Assembly (NCBI GenBank): GCA_964554105.1
Contig: CAZKNF010000058.1
Location: 1-21,438, forward strand
Direction of reading: 5' to 3'
Length of the DNA: 21,438 bases
DNA from: CAZKNF01 sp964554105
GTDB taxonomy: Bacteria > Bacteroidota > Rhodothermia > Rhodothermales > VXPQ01
Under the pieces are notes generated by a model. It was not told the origin of the DNA and searched no databases. It saw nothing but the letters and a program-made list of their open reading frames with translations. The translations under genes and the position numbers were made by a program. Positions 5,762 through 13,876 of the stretch are shown in pieces; position 1 is the first letter of the stretch, and each line of letters begins with the position of its first letter.

Positions 5762-7642
5762 TCACGAGAAGGGGAAAAAGATAGGAACGACGACGAGGGT
5801 AACGACGAGGACGACCACCTGCAGGAGTGCACCCACCCGGAAGAAGTCGGAAAATCGGTAGCCTCCCGGACCCAGGACCAGAACGTTGACCGGGGATGCG
5901 ATGGGCGTCATGAAGGCCGTGGATGCGGCTACGGCAATGCCCATCAGGAAGGGCTCCGGCGCGGCGCCTATGCGGAACGCGAGTTCTACGGCGATAGGCG
6001 CGAGCAGCACGGCCGTGGCGGTGTTGGAGATGGCCTGACTCAGCCCGGATGTCAGCAGAAAGAGGACAGCGAGCATGACGAGCGGGGTCTGGCCGCTCAT
6101 GACGGAATCCATCCCCTCCACGACGAGATCCAGGCCGCCGGTTTTCTGGAGGGCTGTCGCCATCGGCAGGAAGGCGGCTATCAGGACGACGCTCTCCCAG
6201 TGGATCGACCGATACGCATCCTCGACGCCGACGCATCCGGCAAGCACCATGGACACGGCGGCGAGAAGCACGGCCGTGACCGGTTCGACCACTCCGAAGC
6301 TCATGAGGAGCATCATGCCCAGCATGATCGCACCGGCAAGCGGCGCCCTGCCGTACGGCCGCGTCGATTCGACCATCTCCCTCGGCCGACCGGCCACGAC
6401 GAAGTCGCGATGCTCGGACTGCAGCTGCCGGATGTTCTTCCATGGTCCTTTGACGACGAGGGTGTCTCCGAAACGGAGCCGCACGTCCGCCACATTCTCA
6501 CTCAGAGCCGTTCCGAGCCGGTGTACGGCCAGCACGGTGGCGCGGTACTTCTCCCTGAAGCGTACCTCCTTGACGGTGTGGTCGATCAGGGAGGAGCGCG
6601 GCGTAAGCACGACTTCGACGAGCCCGACGTCGCGCGGAAGCATCGGACCATCGGAAGGCAGCGGTTCGAGGCTCTCCGCAGTCCTCGCCTCGGCAACGGC
6701 TTCAGCTTTCCCGTGAATGAGGAGCAGGTCGCCCGCTTCGATCCGGGTCTGAGGAAGCACCGGCCGGTTGGGTGCTGCACCGGCATCGGGAGATGACGTG
6801 CTGTTCTTCATGCGCCCGCGAGGCAAGCGCCTGTCCCTGGCGGACTCGGGTACGCGGATGTCCACGACGGTCACTCCGTACCGTCCGCGGAGGTCGATTT
6901 CATCGAGACGCCGCCCGGCCAACGGTGAACCGTCGCCGACTCGCACCGGAAAAAGCGATTGCGGCAGTCGATACTCCTCCGCGAGTTCGGGGACGGTGGT
7001 GCTGGATTCGTCTGCCGGTCGTGCCGCCTGGCGATCCGGGAGGAGCCGCCGTCCGATGAGGAGCATGAATCCGATACCTCCTATCAGAACAGCCGCGCCT
7101 ACGGGCGTAAACGCGAAGAAACCGAACGGCTCGCGCCCAACGGCGGCGAGCTGATTGCTGACGACGATGTTCGGCGCCGTTCCGATCAGCGTCAGCATAC
7201 CGCCGAGCAGCGCCGCAATCGCGATGGGAATCAAGAACAACGACGGACTTATGTCACGCTCCCACGCGAGTCCCATAACGACGGGAAGCATGATAGCGAC
7301 CGTGCCGGTCGAGCTCATGACGGCGGAAAGAAGGGCCACGATGAGCATGAGCGCAGCCAGGAGACGAACGTTGCTCTCACCTGCGAATCTGGCAGGAAGC
7401 CGCGCGACCCGGGCCGCGACGCCCGTCTGGAAAAGACCGTCACCCACGACGAACAGCCCGGCGATCATGAGGACGATCGGATCAGCGAAGCCCGCGAGAC
7501 TCTCGTCGATATCCAGAATCCCGGTGAGGGTGAGGGCGAGGAGGGCCAGCAAGGCGACGACGTCGAGGCGGAGCCGATCACTGGCGAACAGAACGAGCGC
7601 AGCCAGGATGACGCCATAGACGACCGCGATTTCAAGGGTCAT
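5762..7642 (-). CDS. SLC13/DASS-type anion permease with two RCK_C (TrkA-C) domains
   Basis: This is an inner-membrane sodium-coupled or related transporter for an anion such as a dicarboxylate, sulfate or phosphate; the substrate cannot be read from sequence. It has 626 residues. The N-terminal half-permease spans about 1-200, with MSSTGTVAIMLPVV and GTAPNIVVS. A cytosolic insert of two RCK_C-like domains follows, at about 225-320 and 335-410 (ending GDLLLIHG and GDTLVVKG respectively). The C-terminal half-permease spans about 420-626, with SNTATAVLLAPI and MTPIASPVNVLVLGPGG. The order permease half, paired RCK_C, permease half is typical of this subfamily, and the length is normal. ATG 7642 begins directly at the first membrane segment. 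A TATAAT box lies 40 bp upstream. It follows the membrane-protein gene on the same strand (66-bp gap), but may have its own promoter. Confidence 0.93.
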   Translation of the reverse strand: MTLEIAVVYGVILAALVLFASDRLRLDVVALLALLALTLTGILDIDESLAGFADPIVLMIAGLFVVGDGLFQTGVAARVARLPARFAGESNVRLLAALMLIVALLSAVMSSTGTVAIMLPVVMGLAWERDISPSLFLIPIAIAALLGGMLTLIGTAPNIVVSNQLAAVGREPFGFFAFTPVGAAVLIGGIGFMLLIGRRLLPDRQAARPADESSTTVPELAEEYRLPQSLFPVRVGDGSPLAGRRLDEIDLRGRYGVTVVDIRVPESARDRRLPRGRMKNSTSSPDAGAAPNRPVLPQTRIEAGDLLLIHGKAEAVAEARTAESLEPLPSDGPMLPRDVGLVEVVLTPRSSLIDHTVKEVRFREKYRATVLAVHRLGTALSENVADVRLRFGDTLVVKGPWKNIRQLQSEHRDFVVAGRPREMVESTRPYGRAPLAGAIMLGMMLLMSFGVVEPVTAVLLAAVSMVLAGCVGVEDAYRSIHWESVVLIAAFLPMATALQKTGGLDLVVEGMDSVMSGQTPLVMLAVLFLLTSGLSQAISNTATAVLLAPIAVELAFRIGAAPEPFLMGIAVAASTAFMTPIASPVNVLVLGPGGYRFSDFFRVGALLQVVVLVVTLVVVPIFFPFS

Positions 7643-7681
7643 GGCCGCCGGGACGTAATCGACACCGAACTAAACGCTCGA

Positions 7682-7687
7682 ATTATA
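7682..7687 (-). promoter_or_regulatory. -10-like box TATAAT before the permease
   Basis: A perfect TATAAT on the minus strand, 40 bp upstream of ATG 7642. No recognisable -35 hexamer lies 16-18 bp further upstream. This gives an expected 5' leader of about 30 nt. Matched by eye only. Confidence 0.35.
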
Positions 7688-7708
7688 ACGTTGCAATGAA
7701 AGTGTAGC

Positions 7709-8779
7709 CTATTCTCGGCGAACTGCGGGCGATGCGGGCATGTCGTGCGGCGTTCCGGTAAATCCGCCGCCAAGTGCCGCGAGGGCGCCCAGGACCATCG
7801 AGACAAACGCCCAGAGAGCCGCCTGCCCCACACCGGCGATTACATCATCGGCCGTACTAACGGCCGTTTCGCCCGCCTGTTCGGCCGTCTGGCTGATCTG
7901 CGTCGACACGTCCTGCGCGACGCTTTCGTACTCGCCGACCGTTTCGCGCGCCTCCGCTTCGGTCATGTCCGTGCGCTCGACGAGCACGTTCACGGCTGCA
8001 TCGCGATCGGCTGCGCTTGCCACTTCTTCGCCGTGCGCGATCAACCGATCGAATGCGCTGCGGATTTCTTCTTCGGCCTGTTGCGGATTCTGCAGTGCAC
8101 CGGCTGCGGCCTCACCAGCGCCTTCCTGGACGTCCTGCGCCCGCTGGGCGAGATTCTCCGGCTGTAGATCTTCGCGCCCGGTCGCCTGGAGCGTCGCATA
8201 GATTTCAGCTCGGATCTGTTCGACGGCGCCCTCGCCGTCTACCTGCTCTCCGATGGCCTGTCCCGCCTCGGGTGCCACCGCGGCAACGCCTTGACCGAGG
8301 ACATTGACGCCCTGCTGCACCGCTCCAAGTGCACCGCCGATGATGAGTCCGAATCCGGAAAATACTAGATACATCATCACCATGCTAGATACCGCCCAGG
8401 CGATGAATCCGTGCAGTGCTCCGTCGATGCTGCGCGGGAGACCGGCGAGCCTTCCGGCTGTCCATCCGCCGGCAAAGAACGCGATGAGGGCCGTGATGAC
8501 CAGCCAGATAATCGTGCCGATGCCGAGACCCTGGAGCGTCGCTCCCTCACCCGTCAGGTTGATCGCGCCGAAACCGATCGCCAAGCCGAGGAGGTTCAGC
8601 ATCAACTGGATGATCAAAGCCACTACGGCTCCAGCGAAGACGGCGCCCCACGATATGCGTTTGACGGCGGAAGGCAGTGTGCCCCACCATGGATCCTCTG
8701 GTCGACGGCTCGGATCCTCAGGTCGACGGCTCGCGGCGTGCGGTCTCGGTTCGGGTGCGTCTGACGGCGGGCGTGCCAT
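7709..8779 (-). CDS. Conserved multi-span membrane protein with long Ala/Glu-rich central region
   Basis: No function can be assigned. It has 356 residues. A Pro/Arg-rich cytosolic N-terminus (1-40) contains a duplicated heptad, SRRPEDP-SRRPEDP (17-30). Membrane segments lie at about 44-72, 85-108, 124-150 and 318-342, with Gly-zipper character (SWGAVFAGAVVALI, ALWAFVSMVLGALAALGGG). Between the third and fourth segments is a soluble stretch of about 165 residues rich in Ala, Glu and Gln, including DRDAAVNVLVERTDMTEAEA, probably helical. The N-terminal pair of membrane segments resembles uncharacterised membrane proteins sometimes called PhnA-like or YrzE/TIGR04086-like; this is from memory and uncertain. 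ATG 8779 has a clear Shine-Dalgarno GGAG (7-nt spacer). It is divergent from ettA. A 12-bp palindrome sits just upstream of the ribosome binding site. Confidence 0.85.
   Translation of the reverse strand: MARPPSDAPEPRPHAASRRPEDPSRRPEDPWWGTLPSAVKRISWGAVFAGAVVALIIQLMLNLLGLAIGFGAINLTGEGATLQGLGIGTIIWLVITALIAFFAGGWTAGRLAGLPRSIDGALHGFIAWAVSSMVMMYLVFSGFGLIIGGALGAVQQGVNVLGQGVAAVAPEAGQAIGEQVDGEGAVEQIRAEIYATLQATGREDLQPENLAQRAQDVQEGAGEAAAGALQNPQQAEEEIRSAFDRLIAHGEEVASAADRDAAVNVLVERTDMTEAEARETVGEYESVAQDVSTQISQTAEQAGETAVSTADDVIAGVGQAALWAFVSMVLGALAALGGGFTGTPHDMPASPAVRRE
8691..8732. repeat. In-frame 21-bp tandem duplication
   Basis: Two adjacent copies (8691-8711 and 8712-8732) differ at one base (t8699 versus a8720). 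They encode the repeated heptad SRRPEDP in the cytosolic tail of the membrane protein. Because the unit is a multiple of three, the frame is kept. This looks like a recent slippage event. Confidence 0.92.
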
Positions 8780-9104
8780 AAGTCATCTCCAATCAATTGA
8801 TTCCAACGTGGGTCGCGGATGGATCGAACCGGCGCGGCGGCTCGAACGTGCATCCGGCGTAGAAGCTGCACAATGGATGAGGGCACGCGTCGAGAAAGGC
8901 ATCCATGGCCCGACTCCGTAGCGTGGATAACATCTTACGATGCCCACCTACCCAGGATCGCGTCCCGCTGTAACGATGTCGCCGGAAATGCTGTGCTGCC
9001 CGCGGCCAAGGTGAGCGATGGCCGTCCTCCAGGTGCGGAACCAATTGACCCTCTCGCCATTCGACCGTCCCATTCTGTTATCCATCGAATGATGCCTTTC
9101 CCCT
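8780..9104. other. Divergent intergenic region between the membrane protein and ettA
   Basis: These 325 bp must hold the promoters of both divergent genes. I see no convincing gene: the open frames here have no recognisable domain and arginine/proline-rich shadow-like composition. Present are a 12-bp palindrome (8791-8802) and a 6-bp inverted repeat CGGCCA/TGGCCG at 9003-9008 and 9019-9024. No -10/-35 or TAnnTTTG box could be picked with confidence. Confidence 0.6.
8791..8802. promoter_or_regulatory. 12-bp perfect palindrome upstream of the membrane-protein gene
   Basis: AATCAATTGATT is its own reverse complement. It abuts the Shine-Dalgarno (8787-8790) of the membrane-protein gene, so a protein bound here would block either transcription or early elongation. 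No regulator family is assigned. Confidence 0.4.
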
Positions 9105-10778
9105 TTGTCTGATCAGAAAATCATCTTTTCCATGTCCGGCGTGGGCAAGGTCTACAAGCCCAAACGCCAGGTTCTACGCGACATCAATCTGTCCTTCTTC
9201 TACGGAGCGAAGATCGGCGTGCTCGGATTGAACGGAGCCGGCAAGAGTACGCTGCTTCGCATCATCGCCGGCATCGATACCGACTATCAGGGCACGATTC
9301 AGGCAGAGAAGGGGATCTCGTTTGGATTTCTTTCGCAGGAGCCGGAGCTGGATCCTGAGAAAACGGTCCGCCAGATCGTCGAGGAGGGCGCTGCCGAAAC
9401 GGTCGCGCTGCTGAAGGCCTACGAAGACGTGAATGCCCGTTTTGCTGAGCCGGACGCCGACTATGAGGCCCTGATGGAGCAGCAGGGAAAACTGCAGGAC
9501 CGGATCGATGCGGCGGAAGCGTGGGATCTGGATAGCCGGCTCGAAATGGCCATGGACGCCCTGCGGTGCCCGCCAGGCGACACGCCCACGACGGTTCTCT
9601 CCGGCGGTGAGCGCCGGCGCGTCGCGCTCTGCCGGCTGTTGATCCAGGAGCCGGACGTACTGCTGCTCGATGAACCGACAAACCACCTCGATGCAGAATC
9701 GGTCGCGTGGCTCGAGCAGCATCTTGCGCGGTATGAGGGCACGGTCATCGCCGTGACGCACGACCGGTACTTCCTGGATAACGTGGCCGGCTGGATTCTC
9801 GAACTCGATCGCGGATACGGCATCCCATTCAAGGGCAACTATTCGTCCTGGCTCGATCAGAAGAAGCGCCGTCTCGAAGTCGAAGAGAAGCAGGAGTCGA
9901 AGCGGCAGCGCGCACTGGAGCAAGAGCTCGAATGGGTTCGGCAGTCGCCGAAGGGCCGCCGCGCGAAGAGCAAGGCCCGCATCACCTCGTATGAGGAACT
10001 GCTCGCGAGCCAGCAGGACAAGCGCATGGAGGAGATGGAAATCTTCATCCCTGCCGGACCGCGGCTCGGAGACGTCGTGGTCGAGGCCGACGGCGTCGCG
10101 AAGGCCTACGGCGACAAGCTTCTCTACGATGATCTCAACTTTTCACTGCCGCCTGGCGGCATCGTGGGCGTGATCGGCCCGAACGGCGCCGGAAAGACGA
10201 CCCTCTTCCGCATGATTACCGGTAAGGAAGAGCCCGACGAGGGCGACATCCGGATCGGCAGCACCGTCAAAATCGGCTATGTCGACCAGGATCGTCCGCT
10301 CGACGGCGAAAAAACCGTGTGGGAAGAAATCAGCGGCGGTGCCGAGTTCGTGAAGCTCGGAAATTTCGAGGTCAACTCGCGCGCCTACGTCGGCCGCTTC
10401 AACTTCGGCGGCAGCGATCAGCAGAAGAAAACGAAGGAGCTCTCCGGCGGCGAGCGCAACCGGGTGCACCTCGCGAGTATCCTGAAGGAGGGCGCCAACC
10501 TCTTGCTCCTCGACGAGCCCACGAACGATCTCGACGTGAACACGCTGCGCGCGCTCGAAGAAGCGCTGCTGGCGTTCGCCGGATGCGTGGTCGTCATCTC
10601 GCATGATCGCTGGTTCCTCGACCGCGTCGCGACGCACATTCTCGCCTTCGAAGGTGAAAGCCAGGCCAAGTGGTTCGAGGGCAACTATTCCGAGTATGAG
10701 GAAGATCGGAAGGCCCGCCTTGGCCGCGATGCCGACCAGCCGCACCGGATCAAGTACAGACGATTGGTGCGAAGCTAG
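9105..10778 (+). CDS. ettA: EttA, energy-dependent translational throttle ABC-F protein
   Basis: EttA is a cytosolic ABC-F ATPase that binds the ribosomal E site and gates the first elongation steps according to the ATP/ADP state. It has 557 residues, the usual length. The first ABC domain has Walker A GLNGAGKST (41-49), signature LSGGE (165-169) and Walker B VLLLDEP with catalytic Glu190. The arm lies at about 95-140 between them. The interdomain linker contains SPKGRRAKSKARITSYEEL (281-299), a mark of the EttA subfamily. The second ABC domain has GPNGAGKTT (358-366), LSGGE (446-450) and LLLLDEP with Glu471. The N-terminus MSDQKIIFSM matches the conserved EttA start, which forces a TTG initiation codon: an in-frame TGA lies at 9090-9092 and the next ATG would cut into the conserved start. 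No Shine-Dalgarno is seen. The sulfatase gene follows after 17 bp. Confidence 0.97.
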   Translation: MSDQKIIFSMSGVGKVYKPKRQVLRDINLSFFYGAKIGVLGLNGAGKSTLLRIIAGIDTDYQGTIQAEKGISFGFLSQEPELDPEKTVRQIVEEGAAETVALLKAYEDVNARFAEPDADYEALMEQQGKLQDRIDAAEAWDLDSRLEMAMDALRCPPGDTPTTVLSGGERRRVALCRLLIQEPDVLLLDEPTNHLDAESVAWLEQHLARYEGTVIAVTHDRYFLDNVAGWILELDRGYGIPFKGNYSSWLDQKKRRLEVEEKQESKRQRALEQELEWVRQSPKGRRAKSKARITSYEELLASQQDKRMEEMEIFIPAGPRLGDVVVEADGVAKAYGDKLLYDDLNFSLPPGGIVGVIGPNGAGKTTLFRMITGKEEPDEGDIRIGSTVKIGYVDQDRPLDGEKTVWEEISGGAEFVKLGNFEVNSRAYVGRFNFGGSDQQKKTKELSGGERNRVHLASILKEGANLLLLDEPTNDLDVNTLRALEEALLAFAGCVVVISHDRWFLDRVATHILAFEGESQAKWFEGNYSEYEEDRKARLGRDADQPHRIKYRRLVRS

Positions 10779-10795
10779 CGAACGCCATCCCATCC

Positions 10796-12301
10796 ATGAT
10801 TCGCACACTCGTACTCATCATCGCCTGCGGTCTCCTCTCGTGCGGAGAGACGCCGAGAGACGAAGCAGCAAAGTCGATGGCAGCATCGACGGCAATATCG
10901 CCGGCAGAATCGACGCCGAACGTCGTCATCATCTACGTCGACGATATGGGATACGCCGACATCGGCTCCTATGGCGCGTCCGATTATACCACGCCCAACC
11001 TGGACCGAATGGCGGATGAAGGTGCCCGATTTACCAGCTTTTACGTAAGCCAGCCGGTGTGCTCCGCGTCGCGAGCGTCCCTCCTCACCGGCTCCTACGC
11101 AAACAGAATCGGCATCCACGGAGCACTTGGACCGAGTCACGCTCACGGTATTCACGATGACGAAGTAACACTGGGAGAACTCTTCCAATCCAGGGGCTAT
11201 GCCACGGCGATGTATGGCAAATGGCATCTCGGCCACCACCCTGAATTCCTCCCGACGCGCCATGGCTTCGACGACTTCTACGGCATTCCATATTCAAACG
11301 ACATGTGGCCCTACCATCCTGAGAATCCGGATGCATGGGAGGATCTTCCGACGATCGAAGGGGACGAGGCCGTCGGCTTCAATACGGACCAGACCCGGTT
11401 TACGACAGACTTCACCACCCGGGCAGTCGACTTCATCGAAGAGAATGCTGCGGCTGGGACGCCTTTCTTTCTGTATCTGGCACATCCAATGCCCCACGTT
11501 CCGCTCTTCGTATCCAGCGAGCGCGAGGGAGATAGCGGGGCCGGGCTCTATGGCGACGTGATCAAGGAGCTCGACTGGTCCGCGGGCGAAGTTCTGGCGG
11601 CCGTAAAGGAGACGGGCGTCGACGAGAACACGCTCGTGATGTTTGCCTCGGACAACGGGCCATGGTTGAGTTACGGCAATCATGGCGGCTCAGCGGAGCC
11701 GCTGCGGGAAGGGAAAGGGACAGTTTTCGAGGGAGGCGTCCGCGTCCCGTTTATCGCGCGGTGGCCAGATACGATCCCGGACGGACTCGAAGTGTCCACA
11801 CCGGCCATGATCATCGACGTGCTTCCGACGTTGGCCGAACTGATAGGGGCCGACCTGCCCGAACATCCAATTGATGGTAGATCCATCTGGACGCTCATGA
11901 CGGGAGAGTCGACCACGTCACCTCATGAGGCCTATTACTTCTATTATCACGAAAGTGAGCTTCACGCGATGCGAAGCGGTAAATGGAAACTTCACTTTCC
12001 ACATTCCTACCGCACGATGATCGGTCAGGAACCCGGGAAGGACGGCATCCCGGGCAAGTACAACAACGCGGCGGAAATCGGACTTGCTCTTTATGATCTG
12101 GAACGTGACGTCTCGGAATCCAACGACGTTTCGAGCGAGTTTCCGGATGTTGTGGACGCGCTCACCCATATGGCGGATGCGAAGCGTGCTGAGCTGGGCG
12201 ATGCGCTCACGGGCGCCGACGGCAACGGAGTGAGAGAACCTGGACGATTCGTTGCTGCCGGCACCGGAGATAATCCCGACGAGCCGATATCGGAGCCGTA
12301 A
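10796..12301 (+). CDS. Sulfatase (Cys-type, alkaline-phosphatase superfamily), lipoprotein
   Basis: This enzyme family hydrolyses sulfate esters, typically on sulfated polysaccharides, using a formylglycine made from a cysteine. It has 501 residues. The signal peptide ends in lipobox LLSC (Cys16), so the enzyme is probably a membrane-anchored lipoprotein. The core is complete: VDDMGYADIG (metal-binding Asp49, Asp50), CSASR (89-93, the CxAxR modification site with Cys89), GKWHLG (Lys142, His144), HPMPH (230-234), SDNG (Asp286, Asn287) and GKGTVFEGG (Lys307). The C-terminal domain has the family pattern MRSGKWKLH. No maturase (anSME or FGE) gene is in the window. It lies 17 bp behind ettA, with which it may be read through although the functions are unrelated, and converges with the DUF1501 gene. 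Similarity is to arylsulfatase A and GALNS-like enzymes; substrate unknown. Confidence 0.95.
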   Translation: MIRTLVLIIACGLLSCGETPRDEAAKSMAASTAISPAESTPNVVIIYVDDMGYADIGSYGASDYTTPNLDRMADEGARFTSFYVSQPVCSASRASLLTGSYANRIGIHGALGPSHAHGIHDDEVTLGELFQSRGYATAMYGKWHLGHHPEFLPTRHGFDDFYGIPYSNDMWPYHPENPDAWEDLPTIEGDEAVGFNTDQTRFTTDFTTRAVDFIEENAAAGTPFFLYLAHPMPHVPLFVSSEREGDSGAGLYGDVIKELDWSAGEVLAAVKETGVDENTLVMFASDNGPWLSYGNHGGSAEPLREGKGTVFEGGVRVPFIARWPDTIPDGLEVSTPAMIIDVLPTLAELIGADLPEHPIDGRSIWTLMTGESTTSPHEAYYFYYHESELHAMRSGKWKLHFPHSYRTMIGQEPGKDGIPGKYNNAAEIGLALYDLERDVSESNDVSSEFPDVVDALTHMADAKRAELGDALTGADGNGVREPGRFVAAGTGDNPDEPISEP

Positions 12302-12388
12302 TCCAGGTACGTCCACTTCGAAATTCGTCAACGGACTGGCCGGATCGGCGGAATCACATCACATAATCCCTCACCCGACGATCTCTCC

Positions 12389-13870
12389 TCAAGCGAGGAT
12401 CTCGTGAACTACCTTTCCGTGCACATCTGTAAGGCGGAAATCGCGCCCCTGGTACGAATATGTGAGCCTTTCGTGATCCAGTCCCAGCAGGTGCAGGATG
12501 GTGGCTTGCAGATCGTGGATATGGACCCGATCGTTGACGCCCGTGTACCCGATTTCGTCCGTCTCGCCGAAGCTCAAGCCCCGCTTGACGCCTCCGCCGG
12601 CCAGCCACATCGTGTATGCGTCGCGGTGGTGATCGCGTCCGACGAACGGATTGTCTGAGCCCGAGCGATTCTCGAGCATGGGCGTACGCCCGAATTCGCC
12701 GCCCCAGACGACGAGGGTCTCGTCGAGAAGCCCACGCTGCTTCAGATCGAGCAGCAGCGCAGCCGTGGCTCGGTCCGTCTCGCGGCAGCGGTCTACAAAT
12801 CCAATATTGAGCGCCTCCGATTCGGAGGCTCCGTGCGCATCCCATCCCCAGTGGAAAAGCTGAACGAAGCGCACGCCCCGCTCTACCAGTCGCCTCGCCA
12901 GAAGACAGTTGTTAGCGAAGGATTCCTGACCGGGCTGCGTGCCGTACATCTCGTGCACGGATTCCGGCTCTCTCGAGATGTCCATGGCTTCCGGCACGGA
13001 CATCTGCATGCGGAACGCCAGCTCGTACTGCGCGATGCGCGAGAGCGTCTCCGGATCGCCGAATTCCTCGTAATGATTCTCGTTGATCGCGTTGATCGTC
13101 TCGATCGACTGCTGCCGGAGCTCCCGGCTCATGCCCTCGGGATCCGAGACGTAGAGTACGGGGTCTCCGTGTGAGCGGCACTGGACGCCCTGATACACGG
13201 TGGGGAGAAATCCGCTGCCGAACACGCTTCGGCCTGCGTCAGGCTGATTGGCGCCGGAAAGCAGCACGATAAAACCCGGCAGATTCTGGTTCTCCGAACC
13301 GAGGCCGTAGGTGGCCCATGACCCCATGCTCGGCCGACCCGGACGTGCATGGCCGCTGTGCAGGAGGAGCTGCGCCGGAGCGTGGTTGAATTCATCCGTG
13401 TGCATCGCCTTCAAGAAGGTCACCTCGTCGGCGACCTGCGCGAAGTGCGGCATGAGGTCGGAGACCCAGTTTCCGCTCTCGCCGCGCTGTCGGAACGTGG
13501 CCTGCGGTCCCAGCATCTTCGGCGTGCCCTGGATGAAGGCAAAGCGCCGGCCCTCGAGGAGCGACTCGGGGCACATCTCGCCGTCGAGCCGATGCAGCTC
13601 CGGCTTGTAATCGAAGAGCTCGAGCTGAGACGGCGCGCCCGCCATGTGTAGAAAGATCACGTTTCGCGCCCGAGGTGCGAAGTGCGGATTACGGAGGGCC
13701 GCGGGATCCAGCACGCCATTCGCCGCGGGTGCCCCATTTTTCGTCCCGCACCCGATGAGTGACGAGAGCGCGATCGCACCGAGCCCCACCGAAGAGGTTT
13801 TCAGAAAATGTCGCCGTGTGATTCCGTGCAGCGCCTCGAAGCAGCGGTCTCTGTAATGCTCAGTCGACAT
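12389..13870 (-). CDS. DUF1501 protein, Tat-exported, possibly a lipoprotein
   Basis: DUF1501 proteins are related to the alkaline phosphatase/sulfatase fold and are abundant in Planctomycetota, where they are encoded beside DUF1549/DUF1553 proteins; their reaction is not established. It has 493 residues, normal for the family. The N-terminus carries a twin-arginine signal (TRRHFLK, 18-24), then a hydrophobic stretch ending SLIGC (Cys41), a good lipobox, so this may be a Tat-translocated lipoprotein. Family segments present: HMAGAPSQLELFDYKP, LFHWGWDAHG, VVWGGEFGRTP, RDHHRDAYTMWLAGGGVKRG and IHDLQATILHLLGLDHERLTY. It starts 6 bp after the stop of the upstream DUF1549/DUF1553 gene, so the two are an operon. 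It converges with the sulfatase, with an 87-bp spacer in which I see no clear terminator. Confidence 0.95.
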   Translation of the reverse strand: MSTEHYRDRCFEALHGITRRHFLKTSSVGLGAIALSSLIGCGTKNGAPAANGVLDPAALRNPHFAPRARNVIFLHMAGAPSQLELFDYKPELHRLDGEMCPESLLEGRRFAFIQGTPKMLGPQATFRQRGESGNWVSDLMPHFAQVADEVTFLKAMHTDEFNHAPAQLLLHSGHARPGRPSMGSWATYGLGSENQNLPGFIVLLSGANQPDAGRSVFGSGFLPTVYQGVQCRSHGDPVLYVSDPEGMSRELRQQSIETINAINENHYEEFGDPETLSRIAQYELAFRMQMSVPEAMDISREPESVHEMYGTQPGQESFANNCLLARRLVERGVRFVQLFHWGWDAHGASESEALNIGFVDRCRETDRATAALLLDLKQRGLLDETLVVWGGEFGRTPMLENRSGSDNPFVGRDHHRDAYTMWLAGGGVKRGLSFGETDEIGYTGVNDRVHIHDLQATILHLLGLDHERLTYSYQGRDFRLTDVHGKVVHEILA

Positions 13871-13876
13871 CTCGCT

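Noticed and set aside
5637..6443. 268-codon minus-strand frame overlapping the permease end in another frame
   Set aside because: Arg/Ala/Gly-rich shadow; the permease frame has proper membrane segments.
8821..8830. T-arm-like GGTTCGATCC on the minus strand, possible tRNA
   Set aside because: The flanking bases do not form a T stem, and no acceptor or anticodon arm could be folded around it.
8793..9112. Short open frames on both strands of the ettA upstream region
   Set aside because: No homology-like motif, no ribosome binding site, and composition of random GC-rich DNA.
12302..12388. Terminator between the convergent sulfatase and DUF1501 genes
   Set aside because: No stem of useful length or U-run was found in the 87-bp spacer.
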